This document shows, piece by piece, positions 54,225 through 63,888 of a stretch of DNA of 64,000 nt. The first letter of the stretch is position 1, and each line of letters starts with the position of its first letter. Below the pieces are notes generated by a model that was not told the DNA's origin, made no database searches, and worked only from the letters and a program-made list of their open reading frames with translations. This DNA comes from Paenibacillus sanguinis 2301083 = DSM 16941 (GTDB lineage: Bacteria > Bacillota > Bacilli > Paenibacillales > Paenibacillaceae), in the NCBI RefSeq assembly GCF_000374825.1, contig NZ_KB895378.1, positions 79,048 to 143,047 on the forward strand, given 5' to 3'. A program made the position numbers and the translations under genes.

Positions 54225-55112
54225 TTATAGAGGTTGCTTGGAGTTGCGCAGTTCCTTCATAATTTTACGACCGGTTGGTGTCTGGGCCAGCCCTCCCTGA
54301 GCTGTCTCCCGGTGTCGGCTTGGCATCGCTAAGCCTACCTCCAGCATCACGTCAATGACTTCATCGGACGGAATGGCGCTGCGAACGCCGGCCAAAGCCA
54401 TATCCGCCGCGGCCAAGGCGTTCACTGCACCAAAGCCGTTACGCACGATGCAAGGAATTTCCACCAGACCTCCGACGGGATCGCAAATCAGTCCCAGCGT
54501 ATTTTTGAGCGCCAGCCCTACGGCATGCACCGCTTGCTCCGGGGTTCCTCCTCGCAGTTCAACCATGGCACCCGCCGCCATCCCGATGGCGGAGCCTACC
54601 TCGGCCTGACAGCCGCCCTCTGCTCCGGAAATGAAGGAGTTGTTGGCAATAACATACCCTATAGCCCCGGCACAAAATAAACCACGAACCAGATGCTCAT
54701 CCTCCCAACCAAAGCGCTCCTGTGCACTGACGAAGGCACCCGGTATAATTCCGCACGATCCTGCCGTAGGTGTAGCCACAATCCGCCCCATCGAGGCGTT
54801 CACCTCAGATACCGCCAAGGCATAGGCCATCGCCTGACTGGCGCTGTCTCCGACGGAAGCTTGCTGCGCCTTGCGGTATTGATCAACCCGCTTGGCATCC
54901 CCTCCGGTTAATCCGCTTGTCGAGGTGATGTCCTCTGTTAAGCCCTTATGCACAGCCGACTTCATAATCTGATAATATTCACCCATCGCAGCAAGCACTT
55001 CCGCTTGTGTCTGGCCGCTTTCCGCCGCTTGATCCTCGATCATGATGGCTGAAATGGTCTTGGATTCCTTCTCGCATAAATCTACTAATTCCCGTAAATT
55101 CCGAAACCGCAT
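54225..55112 (-). CDS. sdaAA: L-serine dehydratase, alpha subunit
   Basis: A 295-residue subunit from ATG 55112 (AAAGG 9 bases upstream). It carries the iron-sulfur cysteines in TAGSCGIIPG, LFCAGAIGY, EGGCQAEVGS and LICDPVGGLVEIPC. With the beta subunit it deaminates L-serine to pyruvate and ammonia using a [4Fe-4S] cluster. It follows the beta subunit by 16 bases. Confidence 0.96.
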   Translation of the reverse strand: MRFRNLRELVDLCEKESKTISAIMIEDQAAESGQTQAEVLAAMGEYYQIMKSAVHKGLTEDITSTSGLTGGDAKRVDQYRKAQQASVGDSASQAMAYALAVSEVNASMGRIVATPTAGSCGIIPGAFVSAQERFGWEDEHLVRGLFCAGAIGYVIANNSFISGAEGGCQAEVGSAIGMAAGAMVELRGGTPEQAVHAVGLALKNTLGLICDPVGGLVEIPCIVRNGFGAVNALAAADMALAGVRSAIPSDEVIDVMLEVGLAMPSRHRETAQGGLAQTPTGRKIMKELRNSKQPL

Positions 55113-55128
55113 CGGTCCCATCCTTTCT

Positions 55129-55797
55129 TTACTTCAGATGTATATAGGATACACGACTAACATGCGCAAGTTGCTGGACATCCTGCACAAGCTGCGCGGG
55201 GATACCGGAGTCGGCCTCTACAACCGTCAATGCCTCGGTCGTTCTTCCCTTCCGATCTGTCGTGATGTAACCAATATTGACATCAGCATGGCTGAATAAT
55301 GCCGTGATGCCCGCCAGTACGCCCTGCCGGTCGGCATGAGCCACGATCAGAGTTGGCAGCTCGCCCGAGCTCTTGACCTCGAAGCCATCAATGCTGCGAA
55401 TTACAATGGTTCCTCCGCCAATGGAGGCGCCAATCACCTCCGATTGCCGGCCTTCCTTGTTCGACAACAAAATCTTGACCGTATTGGGATGGGCCGTGGG
55501 CAGGACTCCGGTGGAGAATCGCACCTCGATTCCTTGAGCCTCTGCCGTTTGCAGGGATTCACGAATTCCTTCATTGTCTGTACGATAGTCAAGGATTCCT
55601 CCCACTACAGCCAGGTCTGTTCCATGCCCTTTGTAAGTCTCGGCAAAAGAGCCGTAGAAGCAAATATCTGCGATATCCGGCTGACCGCCGAATACCTGCC
55701 GCGCAAACCTCCCGATTCGTACCGCCCCCGCCGTGTGCGAGCTGGATGGCCCAATCATCGCAGGTCCAATAATAGAGAACACATTTTTGAAACGCAT
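55129..55797 (-). CDS. sdaAB: L-serine dehydratase, beta subunit
   Basis: A 222-residue subunit with the conserved IGPSSSHTAGAVRIGRFA and a C-terminal ACT-like domain (GELPTLIVAHADRQGVLAGI) that in homologues responds to serine. GGGAGAG precedes ATG 55797. It is first in the operon, directly after a glycine riboswitch and terminator, so serine breakdown is tied to glycine level. Confidence 0.96.
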   Translation of the reverse strand: MRFKNVFSIIGPAMIGPSSSHTAGAVRIGRFARQVFGGQPDIADICFYGSFAETYKGHGTDLAVVGGILDYRTDNEGIRESLQTAEAQGIEVRFSTGVLPTAHPNTVKILLSNKEGRQSEVIGASIGGGTIVIRSIDGFEVKSSGELPTLIVAHADRQGVLAGITALFSHADVNIGYITTDRKGRTTEALTVVEADSGIPAQLVQDVQQLAHVSRVSYIHLK

Positions 55798-55842
55798 CGT
55801 TGATCTCTCCCGAATGTCGAGACTGCCCTCAGGCCGTCTCCA

Positions 55843-55888
55843 AATTAAAAGGGACAGGAAAAAAGGCTGCTGCCCTTCTCCCTGTCCC
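55843..55888 (-). terminator. Glycine-riboswitch terminator
   Basis: GGGACAGG pairs perfectly with CCTGTCCC, followed by TTTTAATTT. The 5' arm overlaps the 3' side of the second aptamer, as expected for a switch that is on when glycine is bound. Confidence 0.88.
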
Positions 55889-56078
55889 CGTTACCTGAAA
55901 GTTTAACGCCACTGACGAAGTTCTCGTTGCAGTGGCACGTACCTCTTGGGTGGCTTAACGCTCTCTCCAGAGTGGCGTCCGATCCTGGTCCTTGTACCTG
56001 AGAGATTCGGGTGACGGGTTGCATCGCCGTCTCCTTGCTCCTTCGGTGCCGCCACACATTCGGGCAGACTCTCCCAAG
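55889..56078 (-). promoter_or_regulatory. Tandem glycine riboswitch
   Basis: Two aptamers in series. The first (55985-56078) has GGGAGAGTC, CACCGAAGGAGCAAG and ACCCGAATCTCTCAGGTACA; the second (55889-55976) has TGGAGAGAGC, CACCCAAGAGGTAC and AACTTTCAGGTAAC. A short linker joins them. The two-aptamer form is the classic cooperative glycine sensor. Confidence 0.95.
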
Positions 56079-56399
56079 ATCTTCATCCGCAATATCCTGT
56101 TATAACCAAATCTAAAGTGTAAACCAACAAATGTCAAGATAGCTAACACACATTTGCGAAAGTTTAAGAGAAATTAGTAAAATATCCCTATTTTTATGAG
56201 AGAAAATGTATATTTTTCATAAATTAATACTTGTAACCTTGATTTTACAGATATATACTAGCTCTATCACCTCGATTTATACCTCATTTTACGAAAAAAG
56301 GAAATTTAACGTTTATTTCATGTTAGAATTCCTTCACAACCAGACTATGGGAAAATCGAATCACTACTCTATGTTTAAGGAGGTGATCGAAAAAAACAT

Positions 56400-56531
56400 A
56401 TGATCTGCTTCACTGCCCTCATGTCGTTACCCCACATCCAAGTAAAGTCCAAACAAGTCCGCAACTTGATGGAACCATCAGAACATGTCCAAAGCACAAA
56501 ACCAAGTAAAGGAAGTGGAAAAGTTGTTTAA
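56400..56531 (+). CDS. Possible leader peptide ORF before the subtilase
   Basis: A 43-codon frame (MICFTALMSLPHIQVK...) whose ATG follows AAGGAGGTGATC, the full anti-SD complement, at about 11 bases. Its stop (TAA 56529-56531) overlaps a possible TTG start of the protease (56524). The peptide has no known motif. It could couple or modulate protease translation. The alternative is that the strong site belongs to a start I cannot see; coding is uncertain. Bases 56100-56390 upstream are AT-rich with no other gene. Confidence 0.35.
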   Translation: MICFTALMSLPHIQVKSKQVRNLMEPSEHVQSTKPSKGSGKVV

Positions 56532-59500
56532 ATTCAGAAAATTCCGCAAATCTTTCTCACTCGGTATGTCGGTCCTTCTTGTGCTTACTTTTCTTCCCTC
56601 GACCTATGCCGAAAGCTCCGACGCTGCGGGCCAAATCAATCTGAAGGCAAATGCTCCCCAAATTGCCGAAGCGAAAATCGATAACAAGCTGCAAGCCCTG
56701 TTCAAGCAGGATGATTATGTGACTTATCTCGTAAAATTCAAGGAACAAACGGATACAGCCTCCGTTGCCAAGCAGGCTTTGCAGAAGGCGCAGCTAGAGA
56801 AGGCCACGCCTTCGGCGGCCAAGCTAGCCGCTAGAAGCTCCGTTGTCAGCGCTTTGCGCGCCACCGCTTCCCGTACCCAGCAGGGGCTGGATAGCTATTT
56901 GCAAAAAGCCCGGCAAGCTGGCAAGGTGAAGGAGTACAAAAGCTACTTTATCGTAAATGCCATCGCCGTGACAAGCACCGAGGAGGTGCTGGAGCAAATC
57001 GCCCTTTTCCCCGAAGTGGAGAAAATCTTGCCCAATGAAGAGCGCTACCTGCAGAAGGTAGAAATTGATAAATCCGCACCGGACGCCACTTCCTCCAAGG
57101 TGGAGGAAGCGACCCATGCTGATCCGGCTTCGCCAAGCCCGGCCAGTGTCGAATGGAATATCGACCAGGTCGGGGCCCCTCAGGTATGGGATAGGGGCAT
57201 CGACGGAACAGGTATTGTCGTAGCCAATCTGGATACCGGGGTGGATTACAATCATCCCGCGTTGCAGAGCAAATGGCGTGGCTTCGACGCCTCCGGCAAT
57301 ATCGTCGACCCCGAGCTGCACTGGTACGATCCGCATAGCGGCGCATCCCTGCCGGCGGATACGGATGGCCATGGCACACATACCATGGGAACCATGGTTG
57401 GAGCAGAGCCGGACGGCTCTAATCAGATCGGGGTTGCGCCGGGGGCAAAATGGATTGCCGTGCGCATCTTCAACCCAAGCACCACGGACGCCATTATTCT
57501 TGACGGTGGGCAATGGCTGCTGGCTCCGGTAGATGCTGAAGGCAACCTGCATCCCGAGCTGGCTCCCGATGTCGTCAACAACTCCTGGGGCGGCGGTCCC
57601 GGCGTCGACGAATGGTTTCGCCCTATTGTTCAAGCATGGCGGGATGCCCAAATCTTCCCCGAATTCTCTGCGGGCAATGTTAACAACAACAATCCGGGTG
57701 GTCCTGGCTCAGTAGCCAATCCCGCCAACTATCCGGAAGCCTTCGCTACAGGAGCCACAGACATTAATGGCAACCTGGCCAGCTTCTCCTTGCTGGGGCC
57801 TTCCCCTTACGGAGAAGTGAAGCCTGAGGTAGCCGCTCCCGGCGTTAATATCCGCTCGTCTGTTCCCGGTGGCGGTTACGAAGGCGGCTGGAACGGTACT
57901 TCCATGGCCGGACCGCATACCACCGCCATTGCTGCCTTATTGCTGCAAGCCAACCATTCCCTGACCGTGGATCAATTGGAGGATATCATCACCAGTACAG
58001 CAGCGCCTCGTACAGACGGGCAGTTCACGCAAGTTCCCAATAACGGCTACGGGCACGGCATCGTTAATGCTCTCGATGCGGTTGGCTCTGTACTGCAAGG
58101 AATTGGAACCGTATCAGGCCGCGTAGTTGTCGGCGGTGATGATCTTGAGGAGCCTGTGCTGGAGCATACCCCGCCAACACTGGTCTATGAAGGCTTTGAT
58201 GTGCCATTGTCGGCGCGTGTCAGAGATAACGTTGCCGTCACATCGGTGGAATTCTACGCCAGAGAAGCAGGCACTAGCCATTATTTATATATTCCGGCCA
58301 TTCGGGTCTCAGGCAATGAGAAGGATGGACAATATGAAGCCGCCGTGCCGTCCTTCCTGCTTGGCAGTAGCGGTCTGGAATATTACATCCGGGTGAACGA
58401 TTATGGCAATAATGGCTTTGACAGCCAGCCTTACAAGGTCACCGTATCTACGGGCATCACTCCAGGGTATATTCAGGATTTTGAAGCGGATGTACTGGGC
58501 TTTACCAGTGGAGGCACTGGAAATACATGGGCTTGGGGCACGCCAGTCAGCGGCCCGGGAAGCGCCTATTCCGGGGAGAAGGTCTATGCCACCAATCTGA
58601 GTGGCACCTACACAGCCGAAGCCAATTCCTATCTGCTGGTCCCGCCGATCGATTTGACCGATAGCCCGGAAGGGGCTCTGCTGTCCTTCAAGCATTGGTA
58701 TGATCTGGAGCAGGGGCGCGACTTCGGCACTCTGTATATCGCCTCCCTTCAAACGGACTATGCTTTCGTTCCGGCAGCCGAATACACGGGGACAAGCGGC
58801 GGTTGGAAGACGCAATTCGTTGACCTTCGCGAATACGCAGGTGAACAAGTTTATCTTCAATTTGGCTTGACCAGCGATACCTCCGCTCAGAGGGCAGGCT
58901 GGTATCTGGACGATCTTACACTGCAAGCTCCGGATGACATTGCTCCCGGCGCTCCTTCCGAGCTGCGCGGCTCCGTGAACTTCAGCGGCAGCGTGGAGTT
59001 GTCCTGGGCTCCTTCCGGGGATGAGGATGTGAAGCGGTATACGGTATACCGTTCCATCGCTTCCGGCTCGGGATATGAAGTGGTCGGCTCAACGGAGAGC
59101 ACTGCGTATACCGATACGACAACCGAGGCGGATGCCACTTATTATTATGCAGTCACCGCCACGGATTACAGCGGTAATGAAAGTGCAAAGTCAGACGAGG
59201 TCGAGTTGACTATTGAACGTCCAGCAATCATTTTCAGCGATGCTTTTGATGGCAGCGATGATCATGGCTGGACACACGCAGGAACCCGTGATGAATGGGA
59301 GCGGGGTGTTCCTGTCGCGCCCGGCCCAACCAGCGCCCTCTCCCCTCCTAACGTATGGGCCACTGACCTCGACAGTACCTATGAGAACAGTGCTGACTAC
59401 TCGCTGGTCTCTCCAGCTATCGATCTTGGTGCTGAAGAGCATGTGACCTTGTTGTTTGACCATTGGTTTGAAATTGAAAGCAATTACGATTTTGGCTATG

Positions 59501-61953
59501 TCGAAATCACCGGCGATAACGGGCAATCCTGGAATGAGCTGGGCCGCTTCTCCCACAGCACGACGGGCAAAGCCTGGGCACCTGCTTATTACAGTCTGGA
59601 CGATTATGCCGGGGAGACCGTCAAGCTCCGCTTCCGTCTGAAGACAGACAGCAGCGTCGTCAAGACGGGCTGGTATATAGACAACTTCCAGGTGCTGAGC
59701 GCAATTACACCGGCAAGCCGCATAACCGGGGATATCGTGGCTGAGCCGCTTGAGGCGGGAAAGACAGATAAGGTGGAGAAAGGCAGCCCGGCCTACAAGC
59801 TGATGCGTACTGATAAGAGTGAATACGAGCAAGCCGTAAAGCAGGGCGAGCAAGTCGGCGGGCCTGGCCCGAGCAGCCTGCCAGCCAGCGCAACGGTGAC
59901 TGTGCTGGAGACAGGACGGTCAGTCAAGACCGATTCCGCTACCGGACGGTACAGCCTGAATCACATGGCTGGCGACTTCACGCTGAAGGCAGAGGCCTAT
60001 GGCTATTATCCACAGACCCAGGCAGTGACGATTGCCGATCAGGTAAATGCAAGGGCCAGCTTTAATCTGGAGGCTATCCCGAAGGGACAAATTACCGGTA
60101 CGATCACCGATGAACGCAGTGGCGAGCCCATCTCTGGCGCAACCGTGCTAGTCCTTGAGGATGCCGGGGTTCCGTCGCAAACGACCGGACCGGATGGCAG
60201 CTTCTCGCTGGAGGTGCTGGAAGGCACATACACCTTGTCGGTGACTGCCGCTGACTACTACGGCGATACCCTGTCATTAACTGTGCCTCCGTATGAGACG
60301 GTCGATGGCTCGCTAACCCTCAAGCCGTTCATCGGGTTCCCGGGTCAAATCGCCTATGACGACGGTACGGCAGAGAATGCCTGGTCCTTTAACGCTGCAG
60401 GCAATGCCTGGGCAGTGCGTATGACTCCGGAGTACGACACAACCCAAGTAACGGGTGCCTCCATTCGCTTCTGGAATACAGAATGGCCTGTACCAGGCGG
60501 AACGTCGTTCCAATATGCTGTATTTGATGCTTCAGGTCCCCAAGGCTCTCCGGGACGGCAGCTGGCTGGACCGTTCGATGCCACAGCATTGCGGAACGAC
60601 CAATGGACCGTGCTGGAGCTGCCGGAGCCAGTTACCGTAGAGGGTGATTTCTACATCGTCTACATCCAGACCTTGGCTGGAACGAGCGCTCCGGGACTGG
60701 CTTCTGATGAGACGAGCCCTAATTCGCTTCGCAATTGGCAACGTGTCAGTGGCAACTGGAGCTTGGCCGAAGAAGACAGCGGCAACTATATGATTCGCGC
60801 CATCGTCCGCTATCCGGTTAATGCTCCGGTCATCAACTCACCGGAGCCCGATTCCTTCACCAATGCAGCTTCTTTTACCGTAACCGGGACTTCACCGGCA
60901 ACCGAAGCCGATGTCAAGCTGTACAACGGTACAGAATTGGCTGGAGAGGGAGCCGTTGAGAATGGTGAATTCAGCATTCCAATCCAGCTGCACGAAGGTG
61001 CAAACGAGCTTTCTGCCGAAATCGTCGTGAACGGGAAGACAACGGATCGCTCAGTGCCGATTACCGTCACACTTGACACCACCGCACCCGAGCTGGATGC
61101 CATTTCTCCAGCCGACGGCTTCCGAACCAACTCGGAGGTGCTGAATGTAACGGGCTCTGCCCTGGATGAATTCCTCCGCAGCCTGACGATCAACGATCAG
61201 GAGGTTCCGTTTGAAGCTAGCGGCGCCTTTGCTTACCGGATGCTGATCGATGCGGGTGAGAATATCATTACAATTACAGCTGCAGACCAAGCAGGCAACA
61301 CCACCACGGTTACCCGCTCGGTTTATGTAGACGTGGCTCTGCCGGAGATTACGAATCTGGCTCCTGCAGAAGATATTCACCTGAACGCCGGAGAAGTGCT
61401 GCCTGTTTCCTTCGACAGCGTTCCAGGACTTGATGCCTCCTTCCGCATTGAACTGCCGCTGTCGCTCAGCGGAGGCGGAGGCGAGCGAGGCATTCCACTT
61501 ACCGAGACCATGCCAGGACACTATGAAGGAACTTATACTACGCCCGCTTCACTCGTGCTTGATGGTGGGCTGATTGTCATTAGCGTGCGCGATGCCGCTG
61601 GCAATCAGGGCGATTTCCAAACCCCGGGACGTCTCTTCGTCAGCGCTCCTGGCGGTGGTCCGGGAGAAGGCCCAGGTGAACCGGGATCAGGCGGCAATGA
61701 AGTACCCGTTGCCATCATCAACGCAGTGAACCACGCAGCGAGAAACAAGGTAGTTCCATTTGATGGTACTGAATCCTTGGACCCTGATGGTAAAATCGTT
61801 CGCTATAGCTGGAGCTTCAGCAATGGCGGGCAAAAGCTCGGGCCCAAGGTCAATCATCGCTTCACCGCCGCCGGAGCGTATACCGTGACCTTGACCGTCA
61901 CGGATAACGCTGGCGCCGAGAGCAGCACTACGCATAGAATCGTAATTCGTTAA
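56485..61953 (+). CDS. Multidomain secreted subtilase (bacillopeptidase F-like, S8)
   Basis: A 1,822-residue exoprotease. A signal peptide (MSVLLVLTFLPSTYA) precedes an inhibitor I9 propeptide (about 75-195). The S8 domain (about 225-540) has catalytic D250 (NLDTG), H296 (DGHGTH), oxyanion N398 and S473 (NGTSMAGP). Then follow beta-rich parts: two choice-of-anchor-J/MAM-like modules (GTGNTWAWGTP; DEWERGVPVAPG) with an FN3 domain between, carboxypeptidase-regulatory-like folds (ITGTITDERSGEPISGATV), Ig-like repeats and a C-terminal PKD domain (PFDGTESLDPDGKIVRYSW). ATG 56485 has a weak site; TTG 56524 with GGAAGTGG is an alternative that still keeps the signal peptide. It is expected to digest external proteins for nutrition. 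Confidence 0.92.
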   Translation: MSKAQNQVKEVEKLFKFRKFRKSFSLGMSVLLVLTFLPSTYAESSDAAGQINLKANAPQIAEAKIDNKLQALFKQDDYVTYLVKFKEQTDTASVAKQALQKAQLEKATPSAAKLAARSSVVSALRATASRTQQGLDSYLQKARQAGKVKEYKSYFIVNAIAVTSTEEVLEQIALFPEVEKILPNEERYLQKVEIDKSAPDATSSKVEEATHADPASPSPASVEWNIDQVGAPQVWDRGIDGTGIVVANLDTGVDYNHPALQSKWRGFDASGNIVDPELHWYDPHSGASLPADTDGHGTHTMGTMVGAEPDGSNQIGVAPGAKWIAVRIFNPSTTDAIILDGGQWLLAPVDAEGNLHPELAPDVVNNSWGGGPGVDEWFRPIVQAWRDAQIFPEFSAGNVNNNNPGGPGSVANPANYPEAFATGATDINGNLASFSLLGPSPYGEVKPEVAAPGVNIRSSVPGGGYEGGWNGTSMAGPHTTAIAALLLQANHSLTVDQLEDIITSTAAPRTDGQFTQVPNNGYGHGIVNALDAVGSVLQGIGTVSGRVVVGGDDLEEPVLEHTPPTLVYEGFDVPLSARVRDNVAVTSVEFYAREAGTSHYLYIPAIRVSGNEKDGQYEAAVPSFLLGSSGLEYYIRVNDYGNNGFDSQPYKVTVSTGITPGYIQDFEADVLGFTSGGTGNTWAWGTPVSGPGSAYSGEKVYATNLSGTYTAEANSYLLVPPIDLTDSPEGALLSFKHWYDLEQGRDFGTLYIASLQTDYAFVPAAEYTGTSGGWKTQFVDLREYAGEQVYLQFGLTSDTSAQRAGWYLDDLTLQAPDDIAPGAPSELRGSVNFSGSVELSWAPSGDEDVKRYTVYRSIASGSGYEVVGSTESTAYTDTTTEADATYYYAVTATDYSGNESAKSDEVELTIERPAIIFSDAFDGSDDHGWTHAGTRDEWERGVPVAPGPTSALSPPNVWATDLDSTYENSADYSLVSPAIDLGAEEHVTLLFDHWFEIESNYDFGYVEITGDNGQSWNELGRFSHSTTGKAWAPAYYSLDDYAGETVKLRFRLKTDSSVVKTGWYIDNFQVLSAITPASRITGDIVAEPLEAGKTDKVEKGSPAYKLMRTDKSEYEQAVKQGEQVGGPGPSSLPASATVTVLETGRSVKTDSATGRYSLNHMAGDFTLKAEAYGYYPQTQAVTIADQVNARASFNLEAIPKGQITGTITDERSGEPISGATVLVLEDAGVPSQTTGPDGSFSLEVLEGTYTLSVTAADYYGDTLSLTVPPYETVDGSLTLKPFIGFPGQIAYDDGTAENAWSFNAAGNAWAVRMTPEYDTTQVTGASIRFWNTEWPVPGGTSFQYAVFDASGPQGSPGRQLAGPFDATALRNDQWTVLELPEPVTVEGDFYIVYIQTLAGTSAPGLASDETSPNSLRNWQRVSGNWSLAEEDSGNYMIRAIVRYPVNAPVINSPEPDSFTNAASFTVTGTSPATEADVKLYNGTELAGEGAVENGEFSIPIQLHEGANELSAEIVVNGKTTDRSVPITVTLDTTAPELDAISPADGFRTNSEVLNVTGSALDEFLRSLTINDQEVPFEASGAFAYRMLIDAGENIITITAADQAGNTTTVTRSVYVDVALPEITNLAPAEDIHLNAGEVLPVSFDSVPGLDASFRIELPLSLSGGGGERGIPLTETMPGHYEGTYTTPASLVLDGGLIVISVRDAAGNQGDFQTPGRLFVSAPGGGPGEGPGEPGSGGNEVPVAIINAVNHAARNKVVPFDGTESLDPDGKIVRYSWSFSNGGQKLGPKVNHRFTAAGAYTVTLTVTDNAGAESSTTHRIVIR

Positions 61954-61980
61954 TTCGCCAGCAAGCGGATCTTCATAAAT

Positions 61981-62044
61981 AAACAGCAAGCGCCCAAGGG
62001 CAGTTCCATAACACGGACTCCCTCCCCGGCGCTTGCTGTTTTGA
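61981..62044 (+). terminator. Terminator of the subtilase gene
   Basis: AAACAGCAAGCGC pairs with GCGCTTGCTGTTT across a ~36-base loop and continues into TTTTG. Confidence 0.85.
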
Positions 62045-62069
62045 TATTCAATCACTTAAGCAGTTCCGC

Positions 62070-62125
62070 AAAAAAGCTCCTATAATCAGGAGCCAGACCA
62101 TCAGTCTGCTTCTGATTATAGGAGC
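62070..62125 (-). terminator. Terminator of the tyrosine phosphatase gene
   Basis: On the minus strand GCTCCTATAATCAG pairs perfectly with CTGATTATAGGAGC, followed by six Ts. Confidence 0.95.
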
Positions 62126-62150
62126 AAGGATAGCTAAACTCAATCGCTAC

Positions 62151-62639
62151 CTATGCCTGAGGCGCTTGCTGCCGTACCAGCTCCAGAAGTGCGCGGCACC
62201 CCTGCTGTACCATCTCATAGACCTCTTCAAAGTTCCCGGTGTAGTACGGGTCCGGGACCTCCTTAAGCTTGGATTCCGGGACCAGATCAAGCAGCTTCAC
62301 GATTTTGGCATCGGTCTTCCGGGCCAAGGCACGCAAGTCCTGCTCATTCTGATTATCCATAGCGACGATATAATGAAAACGCGAGAAGTCCCCCACCGCC
62401 ACCTGTCTGGCGGCCAAGCCCTCGTAGGAGATGGCATATTGATCCAGAATACGGCGAGTCCCTTCATGAGGCGGCTTTCCGGTATGCCAATTCCCGGTTC
62501 CTGCGGAATCGATCAGAATCCGGCTGCTCAAGCCTGCTTCGTTCACCAAGTGCCGAAAGACGGCTTCCGCCATGGGCGAACGGCAAATGTTCCCCAGGCA
62601 TACAAATAACACTCCAATTTGTTGATTGTCGTTATCCAT
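62151..62639 (-). CDS. Low-molecular-weight protein-tyrosine phosphatase
   Basis: A 162-residue cytosolic phosphatase. The P-loop C14-LGNIC-R20 (CX5R) near the N-terminus and the general-acid region VPDPYYTG are complete. GGAAGAGGG precedes ATG 62639. Members remove phosphate from tyrosine or arginine residues of proteins; the partner kinase is not in this window. A MITE-like repeat lies 40 bases upstream. Confidence 0.95.
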   Translation of the reverse strand: MDNDNQQIGVLFVCLGNICRSPMAEAVFRHLVNEAGLSSRILIDSAGTGNWHTGKPPHEGTRRILDQYAISYEGLAARQVAVGDFSRFHYIVAMDNQNEQDLRALARKTDAKIVKLLDLVPESKLKEVPDPYYTGNFEEVYEMVQQGCRALLELVRQQAPQA

Positions 62640-62679
62640 GGTTCTCCCTCTTCCTTCGTCAGTCTGCTAACGTCTATTA

Positions 62680-62957
62680 GAGGTTGTTCAAAAAGTCATC
62701 TTTTGATCACGAAGCGGTTCCGAAGTAAACTCGACATCGAATCTTGAATTCAGCCGGGCCAAGTATAGGCTTCCGTAGTATGTTTCTTACAGAAACATTT
62801 GAGTTGCTCACGTACCCCTGCTTCCGAAGTCGTTTTCTCCGAAAACGTGTAGCTCCGCTTCTTACGTCCCTAGCTTCATCGGGGCTCAAGCGTTTTGAAA
62901 AAACGCACATCGGAAGCCTAAGCTTCGGTCCTGAAAATTTGACTTTTTGAACACGCA
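62680..62957. repeat. MITE-like repeat, copy E (278 bp, longest)
   Basis: Bounded by GAGGTTGTTCAAAAAGTC and GACTTTTTGAACACGCA and flanked by a perfect 6-bp direct repeat CTATTA (62674-62679, 62958-62963), a target-site duplication. It carries at least two extra internal segments compared with copies A-C. The rest of the gap to 63060 shows no gene. Confidence 0.85.
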
Positions 62958-63060
62958 CTATTAGCAGATAGTACTATAGGATGGGCCGAAGGACAACCAG
63001 CAGTTGCTTTTTTGCACTTGGTATTTACACTCCGGTATAAGCCAAATTGACAAGCATCCC

Positions 63061-63888
63061 CTAGCGAGTACAGCTTCGATAAGCGGTTGGCGAGATTCCG
63101 GCATGGCTTTTGAATTGGCGGGAGAAATGCGCCAGCTGCATGCCGAGGCTTTCGGCAATGACCGCGATGCTATCGTCCGTATAGGTCAGCAGCCGCTTGG
63201 CCTCTTCCATGCGCTTGCGCTGTACGTAATGCATCGGGGTGATACTCATGATTTTTTTGAAGTAGGGAATGAAGTAGTTCGGATGCAGGTGCACAATGTC
63301 AGCTAACGTTTCAATCTCAATGGGCTCACCGATATGCTCCTGAATGTACCTGAGCACATCCCCCAGCTTGCTTTGCTCCGTCAACTGCATGTAATCCTTC
63401 AGATAGTCGCTATAGCCCCCCTCTTCCAGACAGCAGGCCAGCAAATTCAACAGGCAGGCCTGCATCTTTAGACCCGCAAACGGCCCGCCGGCCTGGAACA
63501 AGTGAATCAAATCGTCAAAGATCACCCGCACGTACTCGGGGTTCTTAACCTGGCTGATATACAGCTTGCTGCCTGCATGGAACAAAGGCCATTCGCCCAC
63601 CTGGGCGTCAAAATGGCAAAAATAGCGAGTATAGGGATTTTCCGGCGACGTAAAGGTCGTTTGGCTAGTCCCCGCTGGCATAATCATCAACTGGTTAGGC
63701 TTAGGATAGTAGGTTACTCCATTGATAATGACCGAACCTTCGCCTTGAGGAATGAAATACAGCCGATTAAAACGGGGGGCCTGCTCCATCCGGTTCCACC
63801 CGAGGAAACCGCTCTTCAACTGAGCGTGCGTAACAGTTACAGTCAAGCTCTCGGGCAACCGCCCGGCGAGATAGTCGATCTCGTTCAT
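63061..63888 (-). CDS. AraC-family transcriptional regulator
   Basis: A 275-residue regulator from ATG 63888 (GAGG 9 bases upstream; GTG 63897 is too close to the site). Residues 1-120 are a cupin-type sensor arm (FIPQGEGSVIINGVTYYPKPNQ), and the C-terminal ~100 residues hold two helix-turn-helices (IETLADIVHLHPNYFIPYFKK; GMQLAHFSRQFKSHAGISPTAYR). The target is probably the divergent gene beyond the window end; 63889-64000 holds only upstream sequence. Confidence 0.92.
   Translation of the reverse strand: MNEIDYLAGRLPESLTVTVTHAQLKSGFLGWNRMEQAPRFNRLYFIPQGEGSVIINGVTYYPKPNQLMIMPAGTSQTTFTSPENPYTRYFCHFDAQVGEWPLFHAGSKLYISQVKNPEYVRVIFDDLIHLFQAGGPFAGLKMQACLLNLLACCLEEGGYSDYLKDYMQLTEQSKLGDVLRYIQEHIGEPIEIETLADIVHLHPNYFIPYFKKIMSITPMHYVQRKRMEEAKRLLTYTDDSIAVIAESLGMQLAHFSRQFKSHAGISPTAYRSCTR

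Noticed and set aside
53092..54911. Plus-strand frames opposite the kinase and serine dehydratase genes
   Set aside because: Antisense shadows with no ribosome binding sites; the minus-strand genes have complete motifs.
56206..56403. 65-codon frame before the subtilase leader
   Set aside because: It has no ribosome binding site, lies across the probable promoter region, and its AT-rich composition explains the open frame.
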